Translations under genes and position numbers: made by a program | In this document: one piece after another, positions 43,101-51,781 of the stretch | Position numbering within the stretch: the first letter of the stretch is position 1 | Layout: each line of letters begins with the position of its first letter | The notes under the pieces: model-generated | Told to the model about the DNA's origin: nothing | The model's database searches: none | The model's input: the letters and a program-made list of their open reading frames with translations, nothing else | Assembly (NCBI RefSeq): GCF_003367395.1 | Contig: NZ_CP031417.1 | Coordinates: forward strand, 2,728,001 to 2,792,000 | Direction: 5' to 3' | Length of the DNA stretch: 64,000 nucleotides | From: Pseudolabrys taiwanensis | Lineage (GTDB): Bacteria > Pseudomonadota > Alphaproteobacteria > Rhizobiales > Xanthobacteraceae

Positions 43101-44543
43101 ATGAGCAACCGCGCCGATCTCATCATCAAAGGCGGGCTCGTCGTCACGCCCGACTCCGCGTTCCCCGCCAGCGTCGCCATCCGCGACGGCAAGATCCTCG
43201 CCGTCGGCAGCGACGACGCGATGCCGCCCGCCGCCGAAGTCGTCGACGCGACCGGCTTGCACATCCTGCCCGGCGCCATCGACGTGCACGTGCACTTCCG
43301 CGACCCGGGCTATCCGCACAAGGAGGACTGGGCGAGCGGCACGGCAGCCGCGGCTTTCGGCGGCGTCACCACCGTGTTCGACATGCCGAACACCATCCCG
43401 CCGACCGGCACGGCCGACATTCTCGCCGCCAAGCACGCCATCGCGTCGAGCAAGGCGCATGTCGATTACGGCCTCTACGGCCTGCTCGGCGAAGACACGA
43501 TCGACGCCGTACCGGCGCTCGTTGAAGGCGGCGTCATCGGCTTCAAGTGCTACATGGGCAATACCTTCGGCAAGATCCCCTCGCCCTCGACCGGGGCGAT
43601 GCTCGAAGCCTTCGAGGTCGTCGCCAAGACCGGCAAGCGCGTTTCATTGCATGCCGAGACCAATTCGATCATGGAGCGGCGCGAGACCCGGCTGCGCGCC
43701 GCCGGCCGCACCGACCCGCTCGCGCATCTTGCTTCGCGTCCTGCCGTCGTCGCCATCGAGGCGGTCAGCCGCGCGGCGATCCTCGCCGAATGGACCGGCG
43801 CGCGCATCCACATCCTGCACATCTCGTCGGCCGACGAACTGCGGCCGCTGCGCGAAGCCAAGGCCCGCGGCGTCGACATCACCGGCGAGACCGGGCCGCA
43901 TTACCTGATGCTGTCGGCCGACGACTACGCCAAGTTCGGCGGCATCATCCGCGTCAATCCGCCGGTGCGCGAGAAGCACAATCAGGAGCCGCTGTGGGCC
44001 GCGCTTGCGGACGGCACCATCGACATGGTCGCAACGGACCACGCGCCGCATACGCCGGAAGAGAAGACCCGCAACGACATCTGGACCGTCGACTGCGGTT
44101 TCCCCGGCGTGGAATTGCAGATGCCGCTGATGCTCACCGCGGTGAGCGAAGGCCGCCTCAGCATCTCCGACTACGTACGCCTGAGCGCCGCCAACCCCGC
44201 CAAGGTCTGGGGCCTCTACCCGCGCAAGGGCACGATCCAACCCGGCGCCGATGCCGACTTGGCGTTGGTCGATCTCGGCAAGTCCTGGACCGTCGACGAC
44301 GCCAAGCTGCAGTCGCGCTCGAAAATCTCGCCCTGGCATGGACGCCCGGTGAAGGGCCTGCCGGTGCACACCATCGTGCGCGGCAAGTTCGTCATGCGCG
44401 ATCGCGTGTTGAACGCCGACGCCCGCGGCTGGGGCCGCTCCGTGCACGCCATTCAAGAGATGCCGCCGGCCGTCGTCTGCAATGCAGACCAGACGATGCA
44501 GGCCGTCACGCAAGCCGGAGTGTCGAAAGGACAGGCCGCATGA
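43101..44543 (+). CDS. Dihydroorotase/allantoinase/hydantoinase-like cyclic amidohydrolase
   Basis: A 480-residue metal hydrolase of the dihydroorotase-like family. Metal-site residues are visible: H63 and H65 in DVHVHFRDPG, carboxylated lysine K149 in GFKCYMG, H184 in SLHAET, a histidine in HILHIS and an aspartate in ATDHAPH. N97 is in DMPN as in allantoinases. It opens five- or six-membered cyclic amides. Its start is ATG 43101, ten bases after the SDR. Substrate class (hydantoin, allantoin or dihydropyrimidine) is not separable by eye. The last codons overlap the ATPase gene. Confidence 0.88.
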   Translation: MSNRADLIIKGGLVVTPDSAFPASVAIRDGKILAVGSDDAMPPAAEVVDATGLHILPGAIDVHVHFRDPGYPHKEDWASGTAAAAFGGVTTVFDMPNTIPPTGTADILAAKHAIASSKAHVDYGLYGLLGEDTIDAVPALVEGGVIGFKCYMGNTFGKIPSPSTGAMLEAFEVVAKTGKRVSLHAETNSIMERRETRLRAAGRTDPLAHLASRPAVVAIEAVSRAAILAEWTGARIHILHISSADELRPLREAKARGVDITGETGPHYLMLSADDYAKFGGIIRVNPPVREKHNQEPLWAALADGTIDMVATDHAPHTPEEKTRNDIWTVDCGFPGVELQMPLMLTAVSEGRLSISDYVRLSAANPAKVWGLYPRKGTIQPGADADLALVDLGKSWTVDDAKLQSRSKISPWHGRPVKGLPVHTIVRGKFVMRDRVLNADARGWGRSVHAIQEMPPAVVCNADQTMQAVTQAGVSKGQAA

Positions 44544-45394
44544 TGCACGCACCTCTCGATGAGAAAAGGATGGCGGAGGTCGCTCCACGCCAACCATTCG
44601 TGCAGTTGCAGGAGGTCACGCATACCTATGGCCGCCTCAACCGCACCGTGACGGCCCTCGACAAGACCGACTTGAAGATCTTCGAGGGTGACTTTGTCGC
44701 CCTCGTCGGTCCGTCCGGCTGCGGCAAGTCGACGATCCTCAAGCTGATCACCGGCTTGATCACCGCTTCCAGCGGTTACGTGCTCGTCGCCGGTCGGGAG
44801 ATCGGCGCCGAGCCGGTGCGCGTCGGCATGGCGTTCCAGAACCCGACCATGCTGCCGTGGCTGACCTTGCGCGACAACGTGATGCTGCCGCTCAAGATCG
44901 TGCCGCCGTTCCGGAAGGACTACCGGCGCAAACGCAAGGGCGAATATCGCGACCGCGTCGAGGCGCTGCTGGAGCAAGTCGGCCTCGGCGGCTTCAGCGA
45001 CAAATACCCCTGGCAGCTGTCCGGTGGCATGTTGCAGCGCGCCTCGCTCTGCCGCGCCCTCATCCACGAACCGCAACTATTGATGCTCGACGAACCGTTC
45101 GGCGCGCTCGACCAGTTCACGCGCGAAGAGCTGTGGGGCGTGATGCAGGACCTCTGGATCTCGCGCAAGCCGACGGTCGTGCTGGTGACGCACGACCTGA
45201 AGGAAGCGGCCTATCTCGCCAACCGCATCTGCGTCATGCAGGCCCGCCCCGGCCGCATCATCGACGACAACGAGGTGCCCTTCGCCCGCCCGCGCACCGT
45301 CGCCATGACCTATGACACCGATTTCGTCTCGCTCACGCAGCGCCTGCGCGAACTGATCGTGGCGGCGAGCCCGCCCAAGGAGGCCACCCCATGA
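44540..45394 (+). CDS. ABC transporter ATP-binding protein (NitT/TauT type)
   Basis: A 284-residue ATPase. Walker A is GPSGCGKST, the Q-loop region AFQNPTMLPWLTLRDN, the signature LSGGMLQRASLCRAL (LSGG intact), Walker B LLMLDEPFGALDQ and the switch VTHDLKEA. The longer open frame starting within the amidohydrolase gene is a shadow; ATG 44540 overlaps its stop. It energises the permease encoded four bases overlapping downstream and serves the two NMT1-like receptors. Confidence 0.92.
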   Translation: MMHAPLDEKRMAEVAPRQPFVQLQEVTHTYGRLNRTVTALDKTDLKIFEGDFVALVGPSGCGKSTILKLITGLITASSGYVLVAGREIGAEPVRVGMAFQNPTMLPWLTLRDNVMLPLKIVPPFRKDYRRKRKGEYRDRVEALLEQVGLGGFSDKYPWQLSGGMLQRASLCRALIHEPQLLMLDEPFGALDQFTREELWGVMQDLWISRKPTVVLVTHDLKEAAYLANRICVMQARPGRIIDDNEVPFARPRTVAMTYDTDFVSLTQRLRELIVAASPPKEATP

Positions 45395-46164
45395 AGGCAC
45401 TACTGCGCCGCCGCGGCGGCTCCATCGCGCTGATCGTCGGTTTCTTCCTGTTTTGGGAATTCGCCTGCGTCGCCTTCGGTATCAAGGACCTCGTGCTGCC
45501 GAGGCCCTCGCAGATCATCGTCACGTTGATCGACCGCCTTCCGGCGATCTGGCCGCATGCCGTGCAAACGCTCTACACGACGCTGGTCGGCTTCGGCCTC
45601 GGCATCTTCTTCGGCATGCTGATCGGCGTCGTGATCGGCTCCTCACGCCTCGCCTACGACACGGCCTATCCGCTGCTCGTCGGCTTTTCCAGCATCCCGA
45701 AGGTCGCCGTGGTGCCGATCTTCGTTCTGTGGTTCGGCGCCGGCACCGTGCCGGCCGTGCTGACGGCGATGATCCTCTGCATCTTCCCGATCGTCGTGAA
45801 CGTCGCCACCGGCCTTGCCACCACCGAGCCCGAGCTCGAAGACGTCATGCGCGCGCTCAAAGCCAGCAAGCTCGACATCCTGTTCAATGTCGGCCTGCCG
45901 CGAGCGATGCCTTACTTCTTCGCGTCGCTGAAGGTCGCCATCACCCAGGCCTTCGTCGGCACCGTCATCGCCGAGACCGTGGCCTCGAACCGCGGCATCG
46001 GCAACCTGATGATGATCGCGTCATCGAGCTTCGACGTACCGCTGGTCTTCGCCGGCCTCTTGATCCTCGCGGCGCTCGGCGTCGCGCTTTACCTCATCTT
46101 CTCATTCATCGAATCGCGCGTGACCGGCTGGACCCGGCGCACGGACGAATTTGCTGTCGGATAA
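45391..46164 (+). CDS. ABC transporter permease (NitT/TauT type)
   Basis: A 257-residue permease with six helices and the EAA-type loop in the form MRALKASKLDILFNVGLPRAMPY. It starts with ATG overlapping the ATPase stop, showing tight coupling. It is the only membrane subunit in the operon, so it should work as a homodimer with both receptors. The second receptor begins 16 bases after its stop. Confidence 0.92.
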   Translation: MKALLRRRGGSIALIVGFFLFWEFACVAFGIKDLVLPRPSQIIVTLIDRLPAIWPHAVQTLYTTLVGFGLGIFFGMLIGVVIGSSRLAYDTAYPLLVGFSSIPKVAVVPIFVLWFGAGTVPAVLTAMILCIFPIVVNVATGLATTEPELEDVMRALKASKLDILFNVGLPRAMPYFFASLKVAITQAFVGTVIAETVASNRGIGNLMMIASSSFDVPLVFAGLLILAALGVALYLIFSFIESRVTGWTRRTDEFAVG

Positions 46165-46180
46165 CCCAAAGGAAGACGTC

Positions 46181-47212
46181 ATGTCGTTCAGATCGCTCGT
46201 CACCGCCGCTGTTGCCGGCGCCCTTCTCTTCGCCGGCAACGCCTATGCGCAGGACAAGACCAAGGTTCGCTTCACGCTGGATTGGAAGTACCAGGGCCTG
46301 CACGCTTTCGTCTTCTGGGCGAAGGACAAAGGCTATTTCGACGCCGAAGGCCTCGACGTCGCCATCGATCAGGGCACCGGCTCTTCCGCGACGGTGACGC
46401 GCATCGTCTCGGGCACTTACGATGCCGGCTTCGGCGACGTGAACGCCATCATCCAGCTCGCCGGCACCAAACCCGGCGAACAGCCGAAGATGGTGTACAT
46501 GATCTACAACAAGGCGCCCTTCGCGCTGATCACCAAGGCCTCGAGCCCGATCAAGACGATCAAGGACGTCGTCGGCAAAAAGCTGGGCACGCCGGCCGGC
46601 GGCGCCGCCGGCCAGCTCTTTCCCGCGCTCGCCAAGGCCAATGGCTTCGATGCCGCCAGCGTGCCGGTCGTCAACATGGCGCCGAACCTGCAGGAGCAGA
46701 TGCTGCTCACCGACCAGGTCGACTTCTCGGCCATCTTCACGGTGACGAGCTACATCAATCTCTTCGGCATGAAAGTCGACCCGGACAAGGACATCCGCTG
46801 GTTCTACTACTCCGACCTCGGCCTCGACCTCTATTCCAACGGCATCATGGTCTCGCAAAAGATGCTGAAGGAGAACCCGAAGGCGGTGAAGGGGCTCGTC
46901 AAGGCGCTTAATCGCGCGCTGATCGACGTCGCTGCGAAGCCGGACGAGGCCATCGCGCTGATGATGAAGGTCGAGCCGTTGATGAACGCCGACCTCGAGA
47001 AGAAGCGGCTGCTCTACGCCATCAAGACGCATTTCGTCTCGGCGGAGACCGACGAGATCGGCATCGGTGCCATCAAGCCGGAACGCATGGCCAAGGCCAT
47101 CGGCACGCTGGTCGAGACCTATAAGCTGCCGAATACGCCGACCGTCGCCGACATCTTCGACAGCTCGTTCCTGCCGCCGAAGTCGGAACGCGTGCTCAAG
47201 TCGGCGATGTAA
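46181..47212 (+). CDS. NMT1/THI5-like ABC transporter substrate-binding protein, second copy
   Basis: A 343-residue receptor, same length as the first copy. Signal peptide SFRSLVTAAVAGALLFAGNA with cleavage near YAQ-DKT. Mature start VRFTLDWKYQGLHAFVFW, followed by AKDKGYFDAEGLDVAIDQG, parallels the first copy. ATG 46181 is favoured by AAAGGAAG upstream. The ligand-contact regions differ between copies (for example PQGWFF against LHAFVF), so the two may bind different but related heterocycles. Confidence 0.9.
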   Translation: MSFRSLVTAAVAGALLFAGNAYAQDKTKVRFTLDWKYQGLHAFVFWAKDKGYFDAEGLDVAIDQGTGSSATVTRIVSGTYDAGFGDVNAIIQLAGTKPGEQPKMVYMIYNKAPFALITKASSPIKTIKDVVGKKLGTPAGGAAGQLFPALAKANGFDAASVPVVNMAPNLQEQMLLTDQVDFSAIFTVTSYINLFGMKVDPDKDIRWFYYSDLGLDLYSNGIMVSQKMLKENPKAVKGLVKALNRALIDVAAKPDEAIALMMKVEPLMNADLEKKRLLYAIKTHFVSAETDEIGIGAIKPERMAKAIGTLVETYKLPNTPTVADIFDSSFLPPKSERVLKSAM

Positions 47213-47215
47213 CCG

Positions 47216-48682
47216 ATGGCCGCCGAAACCGGGACGGCGCGGCAGGTTGCCGCGTCGTGGCTCTTGCCGAGCGCCGAAGCGCCGACCGTCGCGGGCCAGA
47301 GCATCACGATCGACAACGGCCGCATCGTCGCGGTGGCACCGGATACGAAGGCTTCGGCCGCGGGGACCCTGGCGCTGCCGGCGTTCGCCAACGCGCACGA
47401 CCACGCCCGCGTCGTGCGCGTGAGCCAGGTCGGCAGCTACGACGTGCCGCTCGAAGCCTGGCTGCCCTATCTCGCGCTGATCCCGGCCATCGATCCCTGG
47501 CTCGCCTCCGTCGTCGCCTTCGCCCGCACCGCGCGCGGCGGCGTCGGTTCGGTGATGGCGCATTACACCCGCGTGCAAGGCCTCACGGATTTTCCGACCG
47601 AAGCCCGCGCCGTCGCCAAAGCCGCGCGCGACGTCGGCATCAATGTCGCGCTCGCCGTGCATTGCCGCGACCTGAACCCGCTCGTTTACGACACACATGA
47701 CGATGTGCTCGCCAAGCTCTCGCCGCAGGCCTGCGACTGCATTACGCGCCGCTTTCTGCGCCCGCCGGTGCCAGCCGCCGAGCAAGTGGCCATGGTCGAC
47801 GCCGTCGCCCGCGACATCGAAGGCGACAATGTCACCGTGCAATACGGCCCCGCCGGTGTGCAGTGGTGCACCGACGAGATGCTGCGCCTGATCGGCGAAG
47901 CCTCGGCGCGGACCGGCCGCCGCGTGCACATGCATCTCCTGGAGACGCGCTATCAGCGCATCTGGGCCGACAAGACCTTCCCGCAAGGCATCGTCCGCTA
48001 TCTCGATGAGATCGGGCTCTTGAACGAGCGCGTCTCGTTCGCGCACTGCATCTATCTGCGCCCCGACGAGATGGAGCTGATCGCTGAGCGTGGCGCGACC
48101 ATCGTCGTCAACACCAGCTCGAACTTCATCGTCAGCTCCGGCCTTGCGCCAGTCGGCGAAATGCTGGCGCGCGGCTGCCGCGTCGCCATGGGCCTCGACG
48201 GGCTCGCCTTCGACGAGGACGAAGACGCGCTGCGCGAGATGCGGCTGGCCTACAATGTGCACAAAGCGCGCGGCTTCGACGTCCGCGTGCCGCGCGCGGA
48301 TATCCTGCGCTTTGCTTTCGAACACGGCCGCTTCGCCGTCACCGGCGCCGCCGATGGGGGACGGATAGCGCCCGGCGCGCCGGCCGACCTTTTGCTGCTC
48401 GACTGGGAGGCGCTGTCGGCCGAGTTGGTCGAGCCGGACGTGCCGCCGTTGCACCTGCTGCTCGCCAAGGGACGCCAGGACTACATCAAGGGCCTGATCG
48501 TCGGCGGCCGCGAGGTCGTGCGCGACGGCACTGTCGCGACGGTCGACCTGCCGGCGATGGAGACGGAGCTGCTCGCCACCTTGCGCAAGGCCGCGCCGAG
48601 CACAGCCGACATGCGCACCGCCATGCCAGAGCTGAGCGCAGCGCTCGCGGCGCATTACGGCAACGACTTCTACTGCGGGTGA
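47216..48682 (+). CDS. AtzB/TrzN-like aminohydrolase (cytosine deaminase-type amidohydrolase)
   Basis: A 488-residue subtype III amidohydrolase. H61 and H63 (NAHDHARVV) start the metal site; HMHLLET, SFAHCIYL and the aspartate in MGLDGLAFDED complete it. The SSNFIVSSGLAP segment parallels SSNLKLASG of triazine and pterin deaminases. It would remove amino, chloro or similar groups from an aromatic N-heterocycle. It lies 3 bases after the second receptor and overlaps the next gene by four bases. Exact substrate is open: s-triazine, pyrimidine or purine derivatives are all possible. Confidence 0.85.
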   Translation: MAAETGTARQVAASWLLPSAEAPTVAGQSITIDNGRIVAVAPDTKASAAGTLALPAFANAHDHARVVRVSQVGSYDVPLEAWLPYLALIPAIDPWLASVVAFARTARGGVGSVMAHYTRVQGLTDFPTEARAVAKAARDVGINVALAVHCRDLNPLVYDTHDDVLAKLSPQACDCITRRFLRPPVPAAEQVAMVDAVARDIEGDNVTVQYGPAGVQWCTDEMLRLIGEASARTGRRVHMHLLETRYQRIWADKTFPQGIVRYLDEIGLLNERVSFAHCIYLRPDEMELIAERGATIVVNTSSNFIVSSGLAPVGEMLARGCRVAMGLDGLAFDEDEDALREMRLAYNVHKARGFDVRVPRADILRFAFEHGRFAVTGAADGGRIAPGAPADLLLLDWEALSAELVEPDVPPLHLLLAKGRQDYIKGLIVGGREVVRDGTVATVDLPAMETELLATLRKAAPSTADMRTAMPELSAALAAHYGNDFYCG

Positions 48683-49791
48683 CGCGCATGCCAATCGCCA
48701 AGGTTCATCGCATCTCCGCGACCGGGCCCGATGACGTGAGCGGCATCGCGGACGCCATCGCGGCGAAGCGCATCGATCCCAAGGGCGTGCTCGCAGTGTT
48801 CGGCAAGACCGAAGGCAATGGCTGCGTCAACGATTTCAGCCGCGGCTTCGCGACCTCGTCCCTCACCCACTTTTTCGCCGAGCACATCGGCGCGGAGGCA
48901 GCCCACAAGATCTGCTTCGTCATGTCGGGCGGCACCGAAGGCGGGATGGCGCCGCATTGGACGGTGTTCGAACGCGCCGAGATCGAGGGCGGCACACAGC
49001 CGGCGCTGGCCATCGGCCGCGTCCATACGCCCGACCTGCCGGGGCAGCATCTCGGCCGCAAGGGCCAGATCGACAGCGTCGCGGACGGCGTGCGTGCGGC
49101 GATGCGCGAAGCTGGCATCGATGATCCGGCCGACGTGCATTTCGTGCAGATCAAATGTCCGCTGCTGACGGCGCAGCGCGCCAAGCAGGCGCAGGCCGCG
49201 GGCCATACGGTCGCGACCAGCGATACGCTGAAGTCCATGGGTCTGTCACGGGCCGCGAGCGCGCTCGGCGTCGCCATCGCGCTGGGCGAGATTGCCAGCG
49301 ATGACATCCGCGACGAGGATATCGGCACACGGCTCGATCTGTGGTCCGGCCGCGCAAGCTGCTCCGCCGGCATCGAACTGCTCAATCACGAGGTGGTCGT
49401 GCTCGGCATGTCGTCGCGTTGGAGCGGTCCCCTCGCCATCGACCATGCGGTGATGCATGACGCCATCGACGTCGATCCGGTGCGCGATGCGCTCGCCCGC
49501 CTCGGGCTGCCGACCCATAAACAACTCGATCCGGCCGGGCGCCGCGCCATCATCGCTCTGCTGTCGAAAGCCGAAGCCAGTAAATCCGCGACGTTGCGCG
49601 GCTATCGCCACACGATGCTGGACGACTCCGACATCTCGCCGACACGCCATGCCCGCGCTTTCGTCTGCGGCGCGCTGGCCAGCGTCGTCGGCCATGCCGA
49701 GATTTACGTCTCCGGCGGCGCCGAGCATCAGGGCCCCGATGGTGGCGGCCCGGTCGCGCTGATCGTAGACCGCACTGCCATTCGCCGTTAG
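48679..49791 (+). CDS. Ring-opening amidohydrolase of the cyanuric acid hydrolase/barbiturase (AtzD) family
   Basis: A 370-residue protein of a fold unique to this family, with three repeated lobes. The three Lys-Ser pairs are visible: K43 (GKTEGNGC) with S83 (MSGGTEGG), K159 (QIKCPLLT) with S227/S229, and K297 with S345 (VSGGAEHQGPDGGG). Length is normal. Family members open cyanuric acid or barbituric acid rings. The operon around it (deaminase, cyclic amidohydrolase, amidase) fits either s-triazine or oxidative pyrimidine breakdown. Subtype cannot be decided without alignment to characterised enzymes. Confidence 0.9.
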   Translation: MTRMPIAKVHRISATGPDDVSGIADAIAAKRIDPKGVLAVFGKTEGNGCVNDFSRGFATSSLTHFFAEHIGAEAAHKICFVMSGGTEGGMAPHWTVFERAEIEGGTQPALAIGRVHTPDLPGQHLGRKGQIDSVADGVRAAMREAGIDDPADVHFVQIKCPLLTAQRAKQAQAAGHTVATSDTLKSMGLSRAASALGVAIALGEIASDDIRDEDIGTRLDLWSGRASCSAGIELLNHEVVVLGMSSRWSGPLAIDHAVMHDAIDVDPVRDALARLGLPTHKQLDPAGRRAIIALLSKAEASKSATLRGYRHTMLDDSDISPTRHARAFVCGALASVVGHAEIYVSGGAEHQGPDGGGPVALIVDRTAIRR

Positions 49792-49800
49792 GTTCCGAGC

Positions 49801-50751
49801 ATGAGCAAACACCATACCGTGCCTTGCGGCCCCTCGACCGTGCATTGGGGCTATTACGACGCGGCCGTCGCGCCGGTCTTGACCATCCAGTCCGGCGACA
49901 CCGTCACGATGGAGAGCGTGTCCGGCGCGCCCGAGCATCTGCCGCCTTCCGGCTCGGGCTTCACCGTCTTGCCGGAGCACCATGCGATCCTCGCCGAGAT
50001 CGGCCGCGGCCCGGGGCCGCATATCCTGACAGGGCCTGTCGCCGTCGAGGGTGCCGAGCCCGGAGATGCGCTCAAGGTCGAAATCCTCGACGTCTCGCCA
50101 CGGCAGGATTGGGGCTACAATCTCACGCGTCCGCTGGGCGGCGCGCTGCCCGACGATTTCCCCGATGCGCGGATCATTCACATCGCCATCGACATCGCGC
50201 GAAGAACCGCGCGCATGCCGTGGGGACTGACGGTGCCGCTGGCGCCGTTCTTCGGCTGCATGGGTACGGCGCCGCCGCCGGCCTGGGGAGCCCAGACATC
50301 CGTCGTGCCGCGCGCCTTCGGCGGCAACATCGACAACAAGGAACTGGTCGCCGGCACCACGCTTTATTTACCGGTCTTTGCACCTGGTGGCTTGTTCTCT
50401 GTCGGGGATGGCCATGGCACGCAAGGACATGGAGAAGTCAACATCACCGCCATCGAGACGGCGCTGCGCGGCACGTTTCGACTCACTGTCGAGAAAGGCG
50501 CACGCCTGAAGCGGCCACGCGCGGAGACGCCCACGCATCTGCTGACAATGGCGTTCGATCCCGATCTCGATCAGGCGATGCTGCAGGCGCTGCGCGACAT
50601 GATCGACCTCATCGGCAAGCAGACGGGTCTTTCACGCGAGGACGCTTACGCTCTCTGCAGCATCGCTGCCGATCTGACGGTCACGCAGGTCGTCAACCAG
50701 AGCAAAGGCATCCATTGCGCGCTCCCACGCTGGGCGCTGAGCGCGCAATAG
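49801..50751 (+). CDS. Acetamidase/formamidase family protein
   Basis: A 316-residue FmdA/AmdA family amidase, with RPLGGALPDD, the FFGCMGTAPPPAWG segment and GGNIDNKEL characteristic of the group, plus GDGHGTQGHGE. It hydrolyses small linear amides to acid and ammonia. As the last gene of the operon, nine bases after the AtzD-family gene, it probably processes an amide released by ring opening. It ends 12 bases before a convergent gene. Confidence 0.9.
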   Translation: MSKHHTVPCGPSTVHWGYYDAAVAPVLTIQSGDTVTMESVSGAPEHLPPSGSGFTVLPEHHAILAEIGRGPGPHILTGPVAVEGAEPGDALKVEILDVSPRQDWGYNLTRPLGGALPDDFPDARIIHIAIDIARRTARMPWGLTVPLAPFFGCMGTAPPPAWGAQTSVVPRAFGGNIDNKELVAGTTLYLPVFAPGGLFSVGDGHGTQGHGEVNITAIETALRGTFRLTVEKGARLKRPRAETPTHLLTMAFDPDLDQAMLQALRDMIDLIGKQTGLSREDAYALCSIAADLTVTQVVNQSKGIHCALPRWALSAQ

Positions 50752-50762
50752 ATTGGACCCGC

Positions 50763-51698
50763 TCAATCCTTGACCATGCGGTTCGTCAGCGTGCCGCAAC
50801 CGCCGACTTCAATCTTGACTTCGTCGCCCACCTTCAGGAACTCGCCGCGCGGCATGCCGACGCCAGCGGGCGTGCCGGTGGCGATGATGTCCCCCGGCTG
50901 CAGCGTCACGTGCCGGCTGAGATAGGCGACCTGTTCGGCCATGTTGTGAACGAGCCGCGCGGTGCTTGAGTTCTGCTTCAGGACACCGTTGACCCAGAGC
51001 TTGATGCTCATGTCCTGCGGATTATCGACATAGGCCGCCGGCGTGAACCAAGGGCCCATCGGCGCGGCGTCCTCGAAACACTTCTGACCGATCCAGTCGT
51101 AAATGAACGGCGTGCCTTCGCGCTTCATCAGATCGCGCGCGGACAGGTCATTGACGATTATGAAGCCCGCGACCGCCTCCATCGCCCGTTCTTCCGTAAT
51201 GTTGCGAGTCTTGCGGCCGATGACGACGCCGACCTCGGCTTCCCAATCGACCTGCTTGGAAAACGACGGCAGCCGCGCAGGCGTATCCGTGCCGATGATC
51301 GAGCCCGCAGTCGTCTTCATGAAGAACCACGGCTCGGCGCCCTTCGTCATGTTCGGCGCCTGCCCGGTCGTGCGCTTGGCGATCTCGGCCATCTCCTCGA
51401 GATGGTCCCAGTAATTGGCGCCCGCGCAGAACAGTGCGCCCGGATAAAGCACCGGCGCCAGGAGCTTGACAGAGGCCAGCGGCTTACCCTGCGCCGGATC
51501 GACCGATTTCGATGCGCCGTCGAGCGCCGGATGCACCTCGTCCCACTGGCGCAACATGCCGAGAACCGACGAGTCCCGTAGCTTGCCCGCTCCCAACAGC
51601 GACTCGGGCGCATAAACATGCTCTCCGATCAGGACGCCTGCGGCCGGCTGGCTGCCGGCGCCGACATAGCTCACCAAGCGATATCCACGTTCCGCCAC
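50763..51698 (-). CDS. Fumarylacetoacetate hydrolase (FAH) family protein
   Basis: A 311-residue FAH-fold enzyme with the catalytic/metal segments DWEAEVGVVIGRK, DLSARDLMKREG and ATGTPAGVGMPRGEF. Such enzymes hydrolyse C-C bonds or decarboxylate/hydrate oxo acids in aromatic and sugar-acid catabolism. It is the last gene of the minus-strand set HyuA-HyuB-MFS-FAH, following the MFS gene after 84 bp with a strong terminator hairpin between. Its role in that set is inferred. Confidence 0.88.
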   Translation of the reverse strand: MAERGYRLVSYVGAGSQPAAGVLIGEHVYAPESLLGAGKLRDSSVLGMLRQWDEVHPALDGASKSVDPAQGKPLASVKLLAPVLYPGALFCAGANYWDHLEEMAEIAKRTTGQAPNMTKGAEPWFFMKTTAGSIIGTDTPARLPSFSKQVDWEAEVGVVIGRKTRNITEERAMEAVAGFIIVNDLSARDLMKREGTPFIYDWIGQKCFEDAAPMGPWFTPAAYVDNPQDMSIKLWVNGVLKQNSSTARLVHNMAEQVAYLSRHVTLQPGDIIATGTPAGVGMPRGEFLKVGDEVKIEVGGCGTLTNRMVKD

Positions 51699-51731
51699 GC
51701 GCTCACTCCATTTTGCTTTTCAATGTCACTT

Positions 51732-51765
51732 CGGTCGGCCGCGGTATCTCAACCGCGGCCGACCG
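51732..51765 (-). terminator. Fourteen-base-pair perfect hairpin after the MFS gene
   Basis: CGGTCGGCCGCGGT pairs exactly with ACCGCGGCCGACCG around a six-base loop (51746-51751). It stands between the MFS gene and the FAH gene, both on the minus strand. No U-tract follows, but stability is very high, so expression of the FAH gene is likely partly uncoupled. Confidence 0.65.
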
Positions 51766-51781
51766 GCACTTCAGGCGCCCG

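Noticed and set aside
46106..48694. A very long open frame on the minus strand (862 codons) over the receptor and aminohydrolase genes
   Set aside because: It lies entirely opposite well-supported genes; its protein is low in hydrophobic structure and rich in Arg, His and Asp, as expected for an antisense shadow in GC-rich DNA.
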